Below, in pieces: positions 34,797 through 42,455 of a DNA stretch of 47,081 nt (the stretch's first letter is position 1; each line of letters starts with the position of its first letter). Source of the DNA: Streptomyces albicerus (lineage in GTDB: Bacteria; Actinomycetota; Actinomycetes; Streptomycetales; Streptomycetaceae); NCBI RefSeq assembly GCF_008905045.1, contig NZ_VWMY01000031.1, positions 9,103-56,183 of the forward strand. Reading direction: 5' to 3'. The notes below the pieces were generated by a model that saw only the letters and a list, made by a program, of their open reading frames with translations, had not been told where the DNA came from and searched no databases. The position numbers were made by a program, and so were the translations under genes.

Positions 34797-36992
34797 ATGC
34801 ACAGCTCTCGATCAAGATATGTCAGGATCATGACATCGAGCACGACAGCGGCAGCCGTGGCCGTTGCCCTCGCCGCCGGCATGCTCACCGCCACTGTCCC
34901 CGGCGCCCATGCCGCTCCTGCCGCCGCCGGCGCCGACCTTCCCCTCACCTCGGTCGAGGCCGAGTCCGCGACCACCACCGGCACGAAGATCGGCCCCGAC
35001 TTCACCCAGGGCACGCACGCCTCGGAGGCATCCGGGCGGCAGGCCGTACGACTCGCCGCAGGGCAGCGCGTCGAATTCACCGTGCCCCGCACCGCGAACG
35101 CGGTGAACGTCGCCTACAGCGTCCCGGACGGTCAGTCGGGCACCCTCGCCGTGTACGTCAACGGACAGAAGCTGGCCAAGTCGCTCGCCGTGACCGCCAA
35201 GTACTCGTACGTCGACACACCCTGGATCCAGGGTTCCAAGACGCACCACCTCTTCGACAACACGCGACTGCTGCTCGACCGGACCGTCCAGGCCGGGGAC
35301 AAGGTCGCCTTCGAGGCGACCTCCGCCCAAGTGACGGTGGACGTCGCCGACTTCGAGCAGGTGGCGGCCGCCGCGACCAAGCCCGCGGGCGCCGTCTCCG
35401 TCACCGACAAGGGCGCCGACCCCACCGGCCAGGGAGACTCCACACAGGCCTTCCGTGACGCGATCGCCGCCGCGCAAGGGGGAGTGGTGTGGATCCCGCC
35501 CGGCGACTTCCGGGTGACGTCCTCGCTGAACGGGGTCGCGAACGTCACCGTCCAGGGCGCCGGCAGCTGGTACTCCGTCGTACGCACCTCCCGTTTCATC
35601 GACCAGACCCGCTCGGCGGGCGGCGTCCACCTCAAGGACTTCGCCGTCATCGGAGAGGTCACCGAGCGCGTCGACTCCAACCCGGACAACTTCGTCAACG
35701 GCTCGCTCGGGCCCGGCAGTTCGGTGTCCGGCATGTGGCTGCAGCACCTCAAGGTCGGGCTCTGGCTGACCGGCAACAACGACAACCTCGTCGTCGAGAA
35801 CAGCCGCTTCCTCGACATGACCGCCGACGGCCTCAACCTCAACGGCAACGCCCGCGAGGTCCGCGTCCGTAACAACTTCCTGCGCAACACCGGTGACGAC
35901 GCGCTCGCCATGTGGTCGCTGTACGCGCCCGACACGAACAGCAGCTTCGAGAACAACACCATCTCGCAGCCGAACCTCGCCAACGGCATCGCGATCTACG
36001 GCGGCACCGACATCACGGTCAAGAACAACCTGGTCGCCGACACCAACGCCCTCGGCAGCGGTATCGCGATCTCCAACCAGAAGTTCCTCGACCCCTTCCA
36101 CCCGCTGGCAGGGACCATCACCGTCTCCGGCAACACCCTCGTCCGTACGGGCGCGATGAACCCCAACTGGCAGCATCCGATGGGCGCGTTGCGCGTCGAC
36201 TCGTACGACAGCGCCATCGAGGCGACGGTGAACATCACCGGCACGACGATCACCGACAGCCCGTACAGCGCCTTCGAGTTCGTCTCCGGCAGCGGACGCG
36301 GGTACGCGGCCAGGAACGTCACCGTGGACGGGGCGACGGTGAACAAGGTGGGCACGGTCGTCGTCCAGGCCGAGACCCAGGGCGCGGCGAAGTTCAGCAA
36401 CGTACAGGCCACCGGGGTCGGCGCGGCCGGTGTCTACAACTGCCCCTATCCGACCGGTTCCGGCACCTTCAGGCTCACCGACGGCGGCGGCAACTCCGGC
36501 TGGGACAGCACCTGGTCGGACTGCTCGACCTGGCCGGAGCCCGGCGCGGGCAATCCGGACCCCGACCCGAGCCGCAACCTCGTCAAGGGCCGTCCGGCCA
36601 CGGCGACCGGCTCGACCGACGTCTACACGCCGGGCAAGGCGGCCGACGGCGACGCGCACACGTACTGGGAGTCCACCAACAACGCCTTCCCGCAGGCCTG
36701 GACGGTCGATCTCGGATCGGCGGAGTCCGTCCGCCGGCTCGTCCTCAAACTGCCTCCGCTCGCGGCCTGGCAGGCGCGTACACAGACGCTGTCCGTGCAG
36801 GGCAGCACCGACGGGTCCACGTACTCGACCCTGGTCGCCTCGAAGGACCACCGCTTCGACCCGGCCACCGGGAACACCGTGACCGTCACGCTGCCGGAGG
36901 GCGCCAAGCCGCGTCACCTGCGGCTGAACGTCACGGCCAACACAGGCTGGCCCGCAGGGCAGTTCAGTGAAGTGGAGGCGTATCTGAACTGA
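34797..36992 (+). CDS. Secreted GH87 alpha-1,3-glucanase (mycodextranase/mutanase type) with N- and C-terminal binding modules
   Basis: 731 residues from ATG 34797 (GAAGGGA upstream). A Sec signal peptide ends near AHA (about residue 39). Residues 45-190 form a beta-sandwich CBM (EAESATTTGTKIG start, YVNGQ), residues 200-580 a right-handed parallel beta-helix, and residues 600-731 a discoidin/F5-F8-type domain (RNLVKGRPATATGS to EVEAYLN). In the helix D344 (TADGLNLNG) is followed 23 and 24 residues later by the pair D367/D368 (NTGDDALAMW), the acidic triad arrangement of GH87. GH87 enzymes cut alpha-1,3-glucan of fungal walls and oral biofilms. Pectate-lyase-like beta-helices are the main alternative. 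Its last 29 nt overlap the convergent ATPase gene. Confidence 0.82.
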   Translation: MHSSRSRYVRIMTSSTTAAAVAVALAAGMLTATVPGAHAAPAAAGADLPLTSVEAESATTTGTKIGPDFTQGTHASEASGRQAVRLAAGQRVEFTVPRTANAVNVAYSVPDGQSGTLAVYVNGQKLAKSLAVTAKYSYVDTPWIQGSKTHHLFDNTRLLLDRTVQAGDKVAFEATSAQVTVDVADFEQVAAAATKPAGAVSVTDKGADPTGQGDSTQAFRDAIAAAQGGVVWIPPGDFRVTSSLNGVANVTVQGAGSWYSVVRTSRFIDQTRSAGGVHLKDFAVIGEVTERVDSNPDNFVNGSLGPGSSVSGMWLQHLKVGLWLTGNNDNLVVENSRFLDMTADGLNLNGNAREVRVRNNFLRNTGDDALAMWSLYAPDTNSSFENNTISQPNLANGIAIYGGTDITVKNNLVADTNALGSGIAISNQKFLDPFHPLAGTITVSGNTLVRTGAMNPNWQHPMGALRVDSYDSAIEATVNITGTTITDSPYSAFEFVSGSGRGYAARNVTVDGATVNKVGTVVVQAETQGAAKFSNVQATGVGAAGVYNCPYPTGSGTFRLTDGGGNSGWDSTWSDCSTWPEPGAGNPDPDPSRNLVKGRPATATGSTDVYTPGKAADGDAHTYWESTNNAFPQAWTVDLGSAESVRRLVLKLPPLAAWQARTQTLSVQGSTDGSTYSTLVASKDHRFDPATGNTVTVTLPEGAKPRHLRLNVTANTGWPAGQFSEVEAYLN

Positions 36993-37785
36993 CGTCCTTC
37001 ACCAAACGGTCGACCGGCGCCCCGCGTTTCGCCGCCTGGATCTGCTCGTACACATGGGTCCGCAGTTCGGCGAAGCGTGGGGCGACCCGGGTGTGCAACT
37101 GGTCGCGTTCGGCGGGGAGATCGATCTTCAGCTGCTCCTGGACGACGGTGGGTGAGGAGGAGAGGATCAGCACCCGCTCGCCGAGGTACACGGCCTCGTC
37201 GATGTCGTGGGTCACGAAGAGGATCGTGATGCCCCGCTGCCGCCACAGCCCGCGGACCAGGTCCTCCAGGTCGGCCCGGGTCTGGGCGTCCACCGCGGCG
37301 AACGGCTCGTCCATGAGCAGCACATCGGGCTCGTACGCGAGAGCGCGGGCGATCGCGACCCGTTGCTGCATGCCGCCCGACAGCTGCCACGGATACGCGC
37401 CCGCCGCGTCCGTCAGGCCGACCGACTCCAGCGCGTCGGCGACGAGTTCACGCCGTCGCGCGCTGCTCAACTTCTTCTGTTTGAGCGGGAGTTCCACGTT
37501 CTCGCGCACCCGCATCCAGGGGAACAGGCTGCGCCCGTACTCCTGGAAGACGACCGCCATGTCCGGTGGCGGCCCGGTCACCCGGCGGCCCTCGATCAGC
37601 ACCTCGCCCGCCGTGGGCGTGAGCAGTCCGCCCACGCACTTCAGCAGGGTCGTCTTGCCGCAGCCCGAGGGCCCGACGAGACACACGAGTTCACCGGCGT
37701 CGACGGTGAAGGTGAGGTCGCGTACCGCCTCCACTCGGCGGCCCGACCCTTCGTAGACCTTCTTGAGGCCGCGTACGTCGAGCAT
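36964..37785 (-). CDS. ABC importer ATPase (SsuB/TauB/NrtD type)
   Basis: 273 residues from ATG 37785. Walker A is GPSGCGKTT (about residues 39-47), the signature LSGGMQQR, Walker B VLLMDEPFAAVD and the switch His in FVTHDIDEA. Family members energise taurine, alkanesulfonate, nitrate or aromatic-acid uptake. It is the last gene of a four-gene importer operon, 20 nt after the second permease, and its 3' end overlaps the convergent glucanase gene. The C-terminal 40 residues (RFAELRTHVYEQIQAAKRG) are a typical short extension. Substrate follows the binding protein and is unknown. Confidence 0.93.
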   Translation of the reverse strand: MLDVRGLKKVYEGSGRRVEAVRDLTFTVDAGELVCLVGPSGCGKTTLLKCVGGLLTPTAGEVLIEGRRVTGPPPDMAVVFQEYGRSLFPWMRVRENVELPLKQKKLSSARRRELVADALESVGLTDAAGAYPWQLSGGMQQRVAIARALAYEPDVLLMDEPFAAVDAQTRADLEDLVRGLWRQRGITILFVTHDIDEAVYLGERVLILSSSPTVVQEQLKIDLPAERDQLHTRVAPRFAELRTHVYEQIQAAKRGAPVDRLVKDVSSDTPPLH

Positions 37786-37805
37786 GGAGCGCCCTTTCGC
37801 GAGGT

Positions 37806-38612
37806 TCACGACGACCGCCGGGATACGTCGCGCAGACCGTGGTACCAGCCGAGCACCCGCCGCTCGACCAGCCGGAAGAGAACCGACAGGACGAATCCGA
37901 GCAGACCGAGCAGCAGGATCCCGGTCCACATGTCGGGTATGGCGAAGCCGCGCTGGAACTGGACGATGGTGAAGCCGAGCCCGTTGCTGGCGGCGAACAT
38001 CTCGCTGATGACCATCAGGATGATGCCGATGGACAGGGCCTGCCGCAGCCCCGCGAAGATCTGCGGGCTCGCCGAGCGCAGCACCAGGTGCCGCAGCCGC
38101 GCGACGCCGGTGATGCCGTAGGAGCGGGCCGTCTCGGACATCACGGAGTCGACCGCCCGCACGCCCTCCACGGTGTTGAGCAGGATCGGCCAGACACAGC
38201 CGCTCACGATGACGGCGATCTTCATCGTGTCGCCGATGCCAGCGAACAGCATGATGACCGGGACGAGCACGGGCGGCGGCACCGCGCGCAGGAACTCCAG
38301 GACCGGCTCGCACACCGCCCGCACCCGGCGGTACGAGCCGATGACCGTGCCGAGGGCCACGCCCGCGACGGCCGCGCACGCGTACCCGGCCGACAGCCGC
38401 AGCACACTGGGCAGCACGTCCTCGCGCAGCCGCTCGCCCGTCCAGACGTCGGGGAACGTGGTGAGGATCGTGCGCAGCGGCGGCCAGTAGACGTCGGTGC
38501 TGTCGTCCGACGCGATCCACCACCCCGCGACGAGCACGGCGGGCAGTGCGACGACGAAGAACAACCGCAGCAGTACGCCCCGCACACCGCCGCGCGGCAG
38601 TACGCCCTTCAC
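37806..38612 (-). CDS. ABC importer permease (SsuC/TauC type), second of pair
   Basis: 268 residues from GTG 38612, which overlaps the stop of the preceding permease as GTGA. About six membrane helices; the binding-protein-dependent permease loop contains SETARSYGITGVARLRHLVL followed by RSASPQIFAGLR. Having two permease genes implies a heterodimeric channel. A longer in-phase frame reaching 38879 lies inside the other permease gene and is not used. It acts with the ATPase encoded 20 nt downstream and the lipoprotein at the head of the operon. Confidence 0.92.
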   Translation of the reverse strand: MKGVLPRGGVRGVLLRLFFVVALPAVLVAGWWIASDDSTDVYWPPLRTILTTFPDVWTGERLREDVLPSVLRLSAGYACAAVAGVALGTVIGSYRRVRAVCEPVLEFLRAVPPPVLVPVIMLFAGIGDTMKIAVIVSGCVWPILLNTVEGVRAVDSVMSETARSYGITGVARLRHLVLRSASPQIFAGLRQALSIGIILMVISEMFAASNGLGFTIVQFQRGFAIPDMWTGILLLGLLGFVLSVLFRLVERRVLGWYHGLRDVSRRSS

Positions 38613-39382
38613 ACCGCCACCTCCCCGCGTACCGACTGGTGCCAGGCCAGCGCCCGCCGCTCCACCGTCCGCGCGCCCACGTTGATCAGCAGCCCGAGCA
38701 GCCCGGTGACCACCACCAGCGCGTACATCTCCGGCACGGCCTGCGAGGTCTGGGCGACGGCGATACGGGCGCCCAGACCCGGTGCCCCGATGACGAGTTC
38801 GGCGGTCACGGCGAGGATCAGCGCCACCGTCGCGGCCAGCCGCACACCCGTCATGACGTACGGGAGAGCCGTGGGCCACAGCACGTGCCGGGTGCGTGCC
38901 CAGGTGCCGAGGCCGTACGAGCGGGCGGTCTCCTCGGCGACCGGGTCGACGTCCTGGACGCCGTACATCACCTGGATCAGGACCTGCCAGAACGACGCGT
39001 ACACCACCAGCAGGAGGACCGAGCGCAGTTCGGTGCCGTAGAGGAGGACGGCCAGCGGGATCAGGGCGACCGAGGGGATCGGGCGCAGGAACTCGATCGT
39101 GGAGGCCGTCGCCTCGCGGAGGTAGGGCGTGACCGAGATCAGAACTCCCGCGAGAATTCCGGCGGTCACGGCGATCGCGAGCCCGAGGGCCCAGCCGGTG
39201 AGCGTGTCCCCGAGTGCCGTCCAGAACGCGTCGTCGGCCAGCTCCGTCGCGAGCGCGTCGGCGATGCGGCTGGTCGGCGGGAAGTACTCGTCCTTGACGA
39301 GGCCGAGCCGCGGTGCCGCCTCGCCGAGGGCGAGGAAGACCGCGAGCCCGGCCGCACCCAGGACGGCGTTGGTGCCCCTCAC
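38609..39382 (-). CDS. ABC importer permease (SsuC/TauC type), first of pair
   Basis: 257 residues from GTG 39382, a 4-nt GTGA overlap with the binding-protein stop. Six predicted helices; the loop AEETARSYGLGTWARTRHVLWP is the ATPase-docking segment. The in-phase extension to 39484 would place its start inside the lipoprotein gene and is unnecessary. Together with the following permease it forms the channel of an NMT1/SsuA-class importer. The tight overlaps suggest stoichiometric synthesis. Confidence 0.92.
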   Translation of the reverse strand: MRGTNAVLGAAGLAVFLALGEAAPRLGLVKDEYFPPTSRIADALATELADDAFWTALGDTLTGWALGLAIAVTAGILAGVLISVTPYLREATASTIEFLRPIPSVALIPLAVLLYGTELRSVLLLVVYASFWQVLIQVMYGVQDVDPVAEETARSYGLGTWARTRHVLWPTALPYVMTGVRLAATVALILAVTAELVIGAPGLGARIAVAQTSQAVPEMYALVVVTGLLGLLINVGARTVERRALAWHQSVRGEVAV

Positions 39383-40347
39383 GGCAGCAGCTTGTCCAGG
39401 TCCGGAGTCTTCTCGAACAGGCCGTCCTGCTCGCCCAGTTCGGCCAGCCTCTCGAGGGAGGCGCGGTTCGGCTCCGCGGGCCACCGGGGCAGGGTGAGCG
39501 ACTCCAGCAGGGTCTTCGGGATCTTCGTGTACGTGGTGATGATCTCGCGGACCTCGTCCGGATGGCTGTCGGCGTACTCGAGGGACTCGGCGGTCGCCTC
39601 CTGGAACTTCTTCACCATCTCCGGGTTCTTCTGGGCGTACTGCTGGGAGGTGAAGTACATGGCCACGGTGAGATCCGGCGACACATCGACGAAGAGCGAC
39701 GCGATGGTGGTCCCGCCCTGGGACTTGATGGTGGCGAGCGCGGGCTCCACGACGCAGGCCGCGTCCACCTGGCCGCCCGCGAGCGCGGCCGGCATCTGGT
39801 CGAACGGCATCTCCACGAACTTCACCTTGGACGGGTCGCCGCCGTCCTTGCGGACCGACTCCTTGACCGAGGTGTCACAGATGTTGTTGAGCGTGTTGGC
39901 GGCGACCTTCTTGCCCTCCACGTCCTTGGCGGACTTGAGGGGGCTGCCCTTCTTCACGGCGAGCTCCGCGAAGTCGGCGCCCTCCTTGCCGGTGGACGCG
40001 ACACCGTTCACCACGCCCTTGACCGGCACGTTCTTGGACTGGGCGACCAGCAGGGACGTCGTGTTGCTGAAGCCGAAATCGAACTGGCCGGAGACGACAC
40101 CGGGCACGATCGCCGCCCCGCCCTGCGCGCTCGTCAGGGACAGCTTGATGCCGCGCTCGCTGTAGAAGCCCTTTTTCTGGCCCAGGTACATGGGGGCGAC
40201 GTCGATGATGGGGATGACGCCGACCTTGACCGTGGTGGTACCGCCGGACGCGGCGGCGTCGGACCCGCCGGAGTCGTCCGACGAACCGCAGGCCGTCGCG
40301 GCGACTAACACGGAGCCGGCCGCGAGGCCGATGAGCAGACGACGCAT
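39379..40347 (-). CDS. Substrate-binding lipoprotein (NMT1/SsuA/TauA class), contains TTA codon
   Basis: 322 residues from ATG 40347, with AGGGGAG 3 nt upstream. The signal ends in ATAC with acylated Cys20 and a Ser/Asp/Gly linker. The mature part has VGVIPIIDVAPMYLGQKKGF and the SGQFDFGFSNTTS block common to binding proteins for sulfonates, taurine, thiamine precursors and aromatic acids. Leu14, within the signal peptide, is encoded by TTA (40306-40308), so the head gene of the importer should depend on the bldA tRNA. Promoter and an operator-like palindrome lie upstream. The IclR regulator and Rieske oxygenase nearby make an aromatic acid or sulfonate the likely ligand. Confidence 0.92.
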   Translation of the reverse strand: MRRLLIGLAAGSVLVAATACGSSDDSGGSDAAASGGTTTVKVGVIPIIDVAPMYLGQKKGFYSERGIKLSLTSAQGGAAIVPGVVSGQFDFGFSNTTSLLVAQSKNVPVKGVVNGVASTGKEGADFAELAVKKGSPLKSAKDVEGKKVAANTLNNICDTSVKESVRKDGGDPSKVKFVEMPFDQMPAALAGGQVDAACVVEPALATIKSQGGTTIASLFVDVSPDLTVAMYFTSQQYAQKNPEMVKKFQEATAESLEYADSHPDEVREIITTYTKIPKTLLESLTLPRWPAEPNRASLERLAELGEQDGLFEKTPDLDKLLP

Positions 40348-40381
40348 GACTCCCCTTAGTGGGACAGCTCTTCGACAGGCT

Positions 40382-40396
40382 GTGCGCAGACCGCAC
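40382..40396. promoter_or_regulatory. Operator A: GTGCGCAGACCGCAC in the importer leader
   Basis: This 15-bp palindrome (arms GTGCG/CGCAC) lies 35 nt upstream of the binding-protein ATG and downstream of its predicted transcription start. It differs by one base from the site at 40491-40505 beside the IclR gene, so both are probably targets of the IclR protein. Confidence 0.65.
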
Positions 40397-40412
40397 AGTA
40401 GTGCTCAGTGGG

Positions 40413-40441
40413 AACGTAGAACGTCGCCGGTGGCGGGTCAA
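40413..40441 (-). promoter_or_regulatory. Promoter of the importer operon
   Basis: On the minus strand TTGACC (40436-40441) and TACGTT (40413-40418) are separated by 17 nt, a near-consensus vegetative promoter. The predicted start near 40406 gives a leader of about 60 nt containing operator A. Confidence 0.65.
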
Positions 40442-40462
40442 TGTCCTTGACGCGCAAGGTCG

Positions 40463-40492
40463 TTGACAGTTGCGGAAGCGTGCTCCTAGCGT
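40463..40492 (+). promoter_or_regulatory. Promoter of the IclR-type gene
   Basis: TTGACA (40463-40468) and TAGCGT (40487-40492) are spaced by 18 nt. The predicted start, near 40499, falls inside operator B. This arrangement would permit autorepression. Confidence 0.7.
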
Positions 40493-40505
40493 GCGCAGAG
40501 CGCAC
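40491..40505. promoter_or_regulatory. Operator B: GTGCGCAGAGCGCAC over the IclR transcription start
   Basis: Perfect 6-bp arms GTGCGC/GCGCAC around AGA, overlapping the end of the -10 element and the predicted start site. It is 14/15 identical to operator A. Confidence 0.65.
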
Positions 40506-40509
40506 CCTC

Positions 40510-40526
40510 GTGCGTACAGAACGCAC
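40510..40526. promoter_or_regulatory. Operator C: GTGCGTACAGAACGCAC in the IclR leader
   Basis: Perfect 6-bp arms GTGCGT/ACGCAC around ACAGA, four bases after operator B. It has the same half-site as A and B with two extra central bases. Adjacent B and C could bind an IclR tetramer. Confidence 0.6.
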
Positions 40527-40553
40527 GTGCCGTGCGTCCTCGTGGAGGCGACG

Positions 40554-41378
40554 ATGCCTGCTGGAGCCCGCGAACCGTACTTCGTCCGGTCCTTCGAGCG
40601 CGGCCTCGCGGTCATCCGCGCCTTCGACGCCGATCACCCGGAGCTGACGCTCAGCGAGGTCGCCCGGCTCAGCGACCTGACCCGCGCGGCAGCCCGCCGC
40701 TTCCTGCTGACGCTCTTCGACCTCGGGTACGTACAGACGGACGGGCGGATGTTCCGGCTCACCCCGCGCGTCCTCGAACTCGGCTACTCGTACCTGTCCA
40801 GTTTCACCCTGCCGGAGATCGCCGAGCCCCATTTGGAGCAACTCGTCGCGCAGATAAGGGAATCGTCGTCCCTGTGCGTCCTCGACGGCGACGACATCGT
40901 GTACGTGGCACGGGTGCCCACTCGTCGCATCATGACCGCGACGATCACCGTGGGCACCCGATTCCCGGCCCATGTGACGTCCGTGGGCCGGGTGTTGCTC
41001 GCGCAGCTGCCGGACGAGGAGATCGACGCCCGCCTCGCCCGCGCCGACCTGCGTCCGCTGACGGCCCGCACGATCGTCTCGGCCGACCTGCTGCGCACCG
41101 AACTGCGCCGGGTACGGCGTCAGGGGTACGCGATCGTCGACCAGGAGCTGGAGGAGGGGCTGCGCTCGGTCGCCGTCCCGGTGCGCGACCGGGACGGCGA
41201 GGCGGTGGCGGCGGTCAACGTCCCCGTGCACACCAGCCGCAACTCCGTCGAGTCCGTACGCCGTGACCTGCTGCCCCAGCTGCTGGCCACGGTCGCCCGG
41301 ATCGAGGCGGACCTACGAGTCACGGGTCTCACAGGTCGAGCACGAGGCGCTTCCCGCGGCACCGGGACACACAGATGA
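40554..41378 (+). CDS. IclR-family regulator (PcaU/PobR-like group)
   Basis: 274 residues from ATG 40554, with GGAGG 5 nt upstream; an upstream in-phase start at 40470 lies before the predicted transcription start. The N-terminal winged helix (EPYFVRSFERGLAVIRAFD; LTLSEVARLSDLTRAAARRFL) is followed by the IclR effector domain (about 90-260; LPEIAEPHLEQL, VTSVGRVLLAQL, VVDQELEEGLRSVAVPV-like). This subgroup commonly controls aromatic-acid catabolism as activator or repressor. It is divergent from the importer and convergent with the Rieske oxygenase operon, with a 50-nt overlap at the 3' ends. Three matching palindromes in its upstream region are probable binding sites. Confidence 0.92.
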   Translation: MPAGAREPYFVRSFERGLAVIRAFDADHPELTLSEVARLSDLTRAAARRFLLTLFDLGYVQTDGRMFRLTPRVLELGYSYLSSFTLPEIAEPHLEQLVAQIRESSSLCVLDGDDIVYVARVPTRRIMTATITVGTRFPAHVTSVGRVLLAQLPDEEIDARLARADLRPLTARTIVSADLLRTELRRVRRQGYAIVDQELEEGLRSVAVPVRDRDGEAVAAVNVPVHTSRNSVESVRRDLLPQLLATVARIEADLRVTGLTGRARGASRGTGTHR

Positions 41379-42273
41379 GCATGGTCTCGCCGGCCTCCCG
41401 CTCCTCGTCGGTGAGCACCGAGTCCCGGTGGTCGGGGGTGCCGTCGAGGACGTCCGTCTCGCAGGTCCCGCAGGTGCCCTCGGTGCAGGAGAAGAGCACC
41501 TCGACGCCCGCGGCCCGCACGGTGTCGAGCACGGAGACGTCCGCGGGGACGGTCAGCGTGTGGCCCGAGCGCTCCAGGACCACCTCGAACTCCGTGTCCG
41601 CGCCCGTCTCCTGAACCTTCGGCTGGAAGCGCTCGACGTGCAGCGCGCCCTTGGGCCACCCCGCGCACCGCTCCTCCACCGCGTCAAGGAGCGGACCGGG
41701 ACCGCAGCAGTAGACCAGCGTGTCCGGCTGCGGGGTCCCGAGCACGGAGCCGAGGTCGAGCAGCCCGGTCTCGTCCTGCGGCGCGATGCGCACCTTGTCC
41801 CCGTACCGGCTCAACTCCTCGGTGAAGGCGATGGAGTCGCGGGTCCGTCCGCCGTACAGCAGCGTCCACTCCGCGCCCGCCGCCTCGGCGGCGGCCAGCA
41901 TCGGCAGGATCGGGGTGATGCCGATACCGCCCGCGACGAAGCGGTAGCGGGGCGAGGGCTGGAGGGCGAAGTGGTTGCGGGGACCCCGCACGCGGACCTT
42001 CTCGCCCACTTCCAACTGCCCGTGCACATAGGCGGATCCACCGCGTCCGTCGGGCTCCCGCAGGACCGCGATCCGCCAGCTGCGAAGGTCCGCCGGGTCA
42101 CCGCACAGGGAGTACTGCCGCTCCAGGTCCGGGCCCAGGACGACGTCGATATGCGCGCCCGGCTCCCAGGCCGGCAGTTCCTCGCCCAGCGGATGGCGGA
42201 GGGTGAGGGCGAGCACGCCGTCGGCCGCGGACTCCCGGCGGTCGACGACGAGTTCGGCTTCGTACCCGGTCAT
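41329..42273 (-). CDS. VanB-like ferredoxin/oxidoreductase subunit
   Basis: 314 residues from ATG 42273, overlapping the preceding 61-residue ORF by ATGA. Domains: FMN/flavin-binding barrel (about 1-100; RQYSLCGDP), NAD-binding domain (about 105-215; FVAGGIGITPILPML, YCCGPGPLLDAV) and C-terminal plant-type [2Fe-2S] ferredoxin (about 225-314; CTEGTCGTCETDVL with the fourth Cys in ICVSRC). This is the phthalate-dioxygenase-reductase/VanB layout, passing electrons from NADH to a Rieske oxygenase, which is encoded upstream. Its end overlaps the convergent IclR gene by 50 nt. Confidence 0.93.
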   Translation of the reverse strand: MTGYEAELVVDRRESAADGVLALTLRHPLGEELPAWEPGAHIDVVLGPDLERQYSLCGDPADLRSWRIAVLREPDGRGGSAYVHGQLEVGEKVRVRGPRNHFALQPSPRYRFVAGGIGITPILPMLAAAEAAGAEWTLLYGGRTRDSIAFTEELSRYGDKVRIAPQDETGLLDLGSVLGTPQPDTLVYCCGPGPLLDAVEERCAGWPKGALHVERFQPKVQETGADTEFEVVLERSGHTLTVPADVSVLDTVRAAGVEVLFSCTEGTCGTCETDVLDGTPDHRDSVLTDEEREAGETMLICVSRCRGKRLVLDL

Positions 42274-42455
42274 GAGCTGTTTCCTTGCGGCTCGTGTCCT
42301 TGCGGCTCGTGTCCTCGCGGGTGGGCGAGCATCCACTCCCACATCTCGATGGGGTCCTGGGCGGTGTGCTCGCGGCCGCAGTGACAGGTGCCGTGCAGGA
42401 TGTCGGTGCCCGGCAGCCAGTCGATGCGGTAGATCTCGCCGGTCGGGCTCGTCAC
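42270..42455 (-). CDS. 61-residue protein between Rieske oxygenase and reductase
   Basis: GTG 42455 overlaps the Rieske stop as GTGA, and its own stop overlaps the reductase start as ATGA, so translation of the three is chained. The sequence opens with IYRIDWLPGTDILHGTCHCG, then REH and PIEMWEWMLAHPRG. The cluster HGTCHCGREH could bind a metal or Fe-S species. The C-terminus contains a 15-nt duplication that gives GHEPQGHEPQG. I do not recognise the family. The position suggests a small accessory factor for this oxygenase, for example in cluster delivery or complex formation. Being short, its coding status rests mainly on the double overlap. Confidence 0.7.
   Translation of the reverse strand: MTSPTGEIYRIDWLPGTDILHGTCHCGREHTAQDPIEMWEWMLAHPRGHEPQGHEPQGNSS

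Noticed and set aside
34797..36992. Pectate lyase call for the beta-helix enzyme
   Set aside because: The beta-helix alone fits, but the Asp and Asp-Asp triad spacing and the alpha-glucosidase context favour GH87. Kept as the main alternative in that entry.
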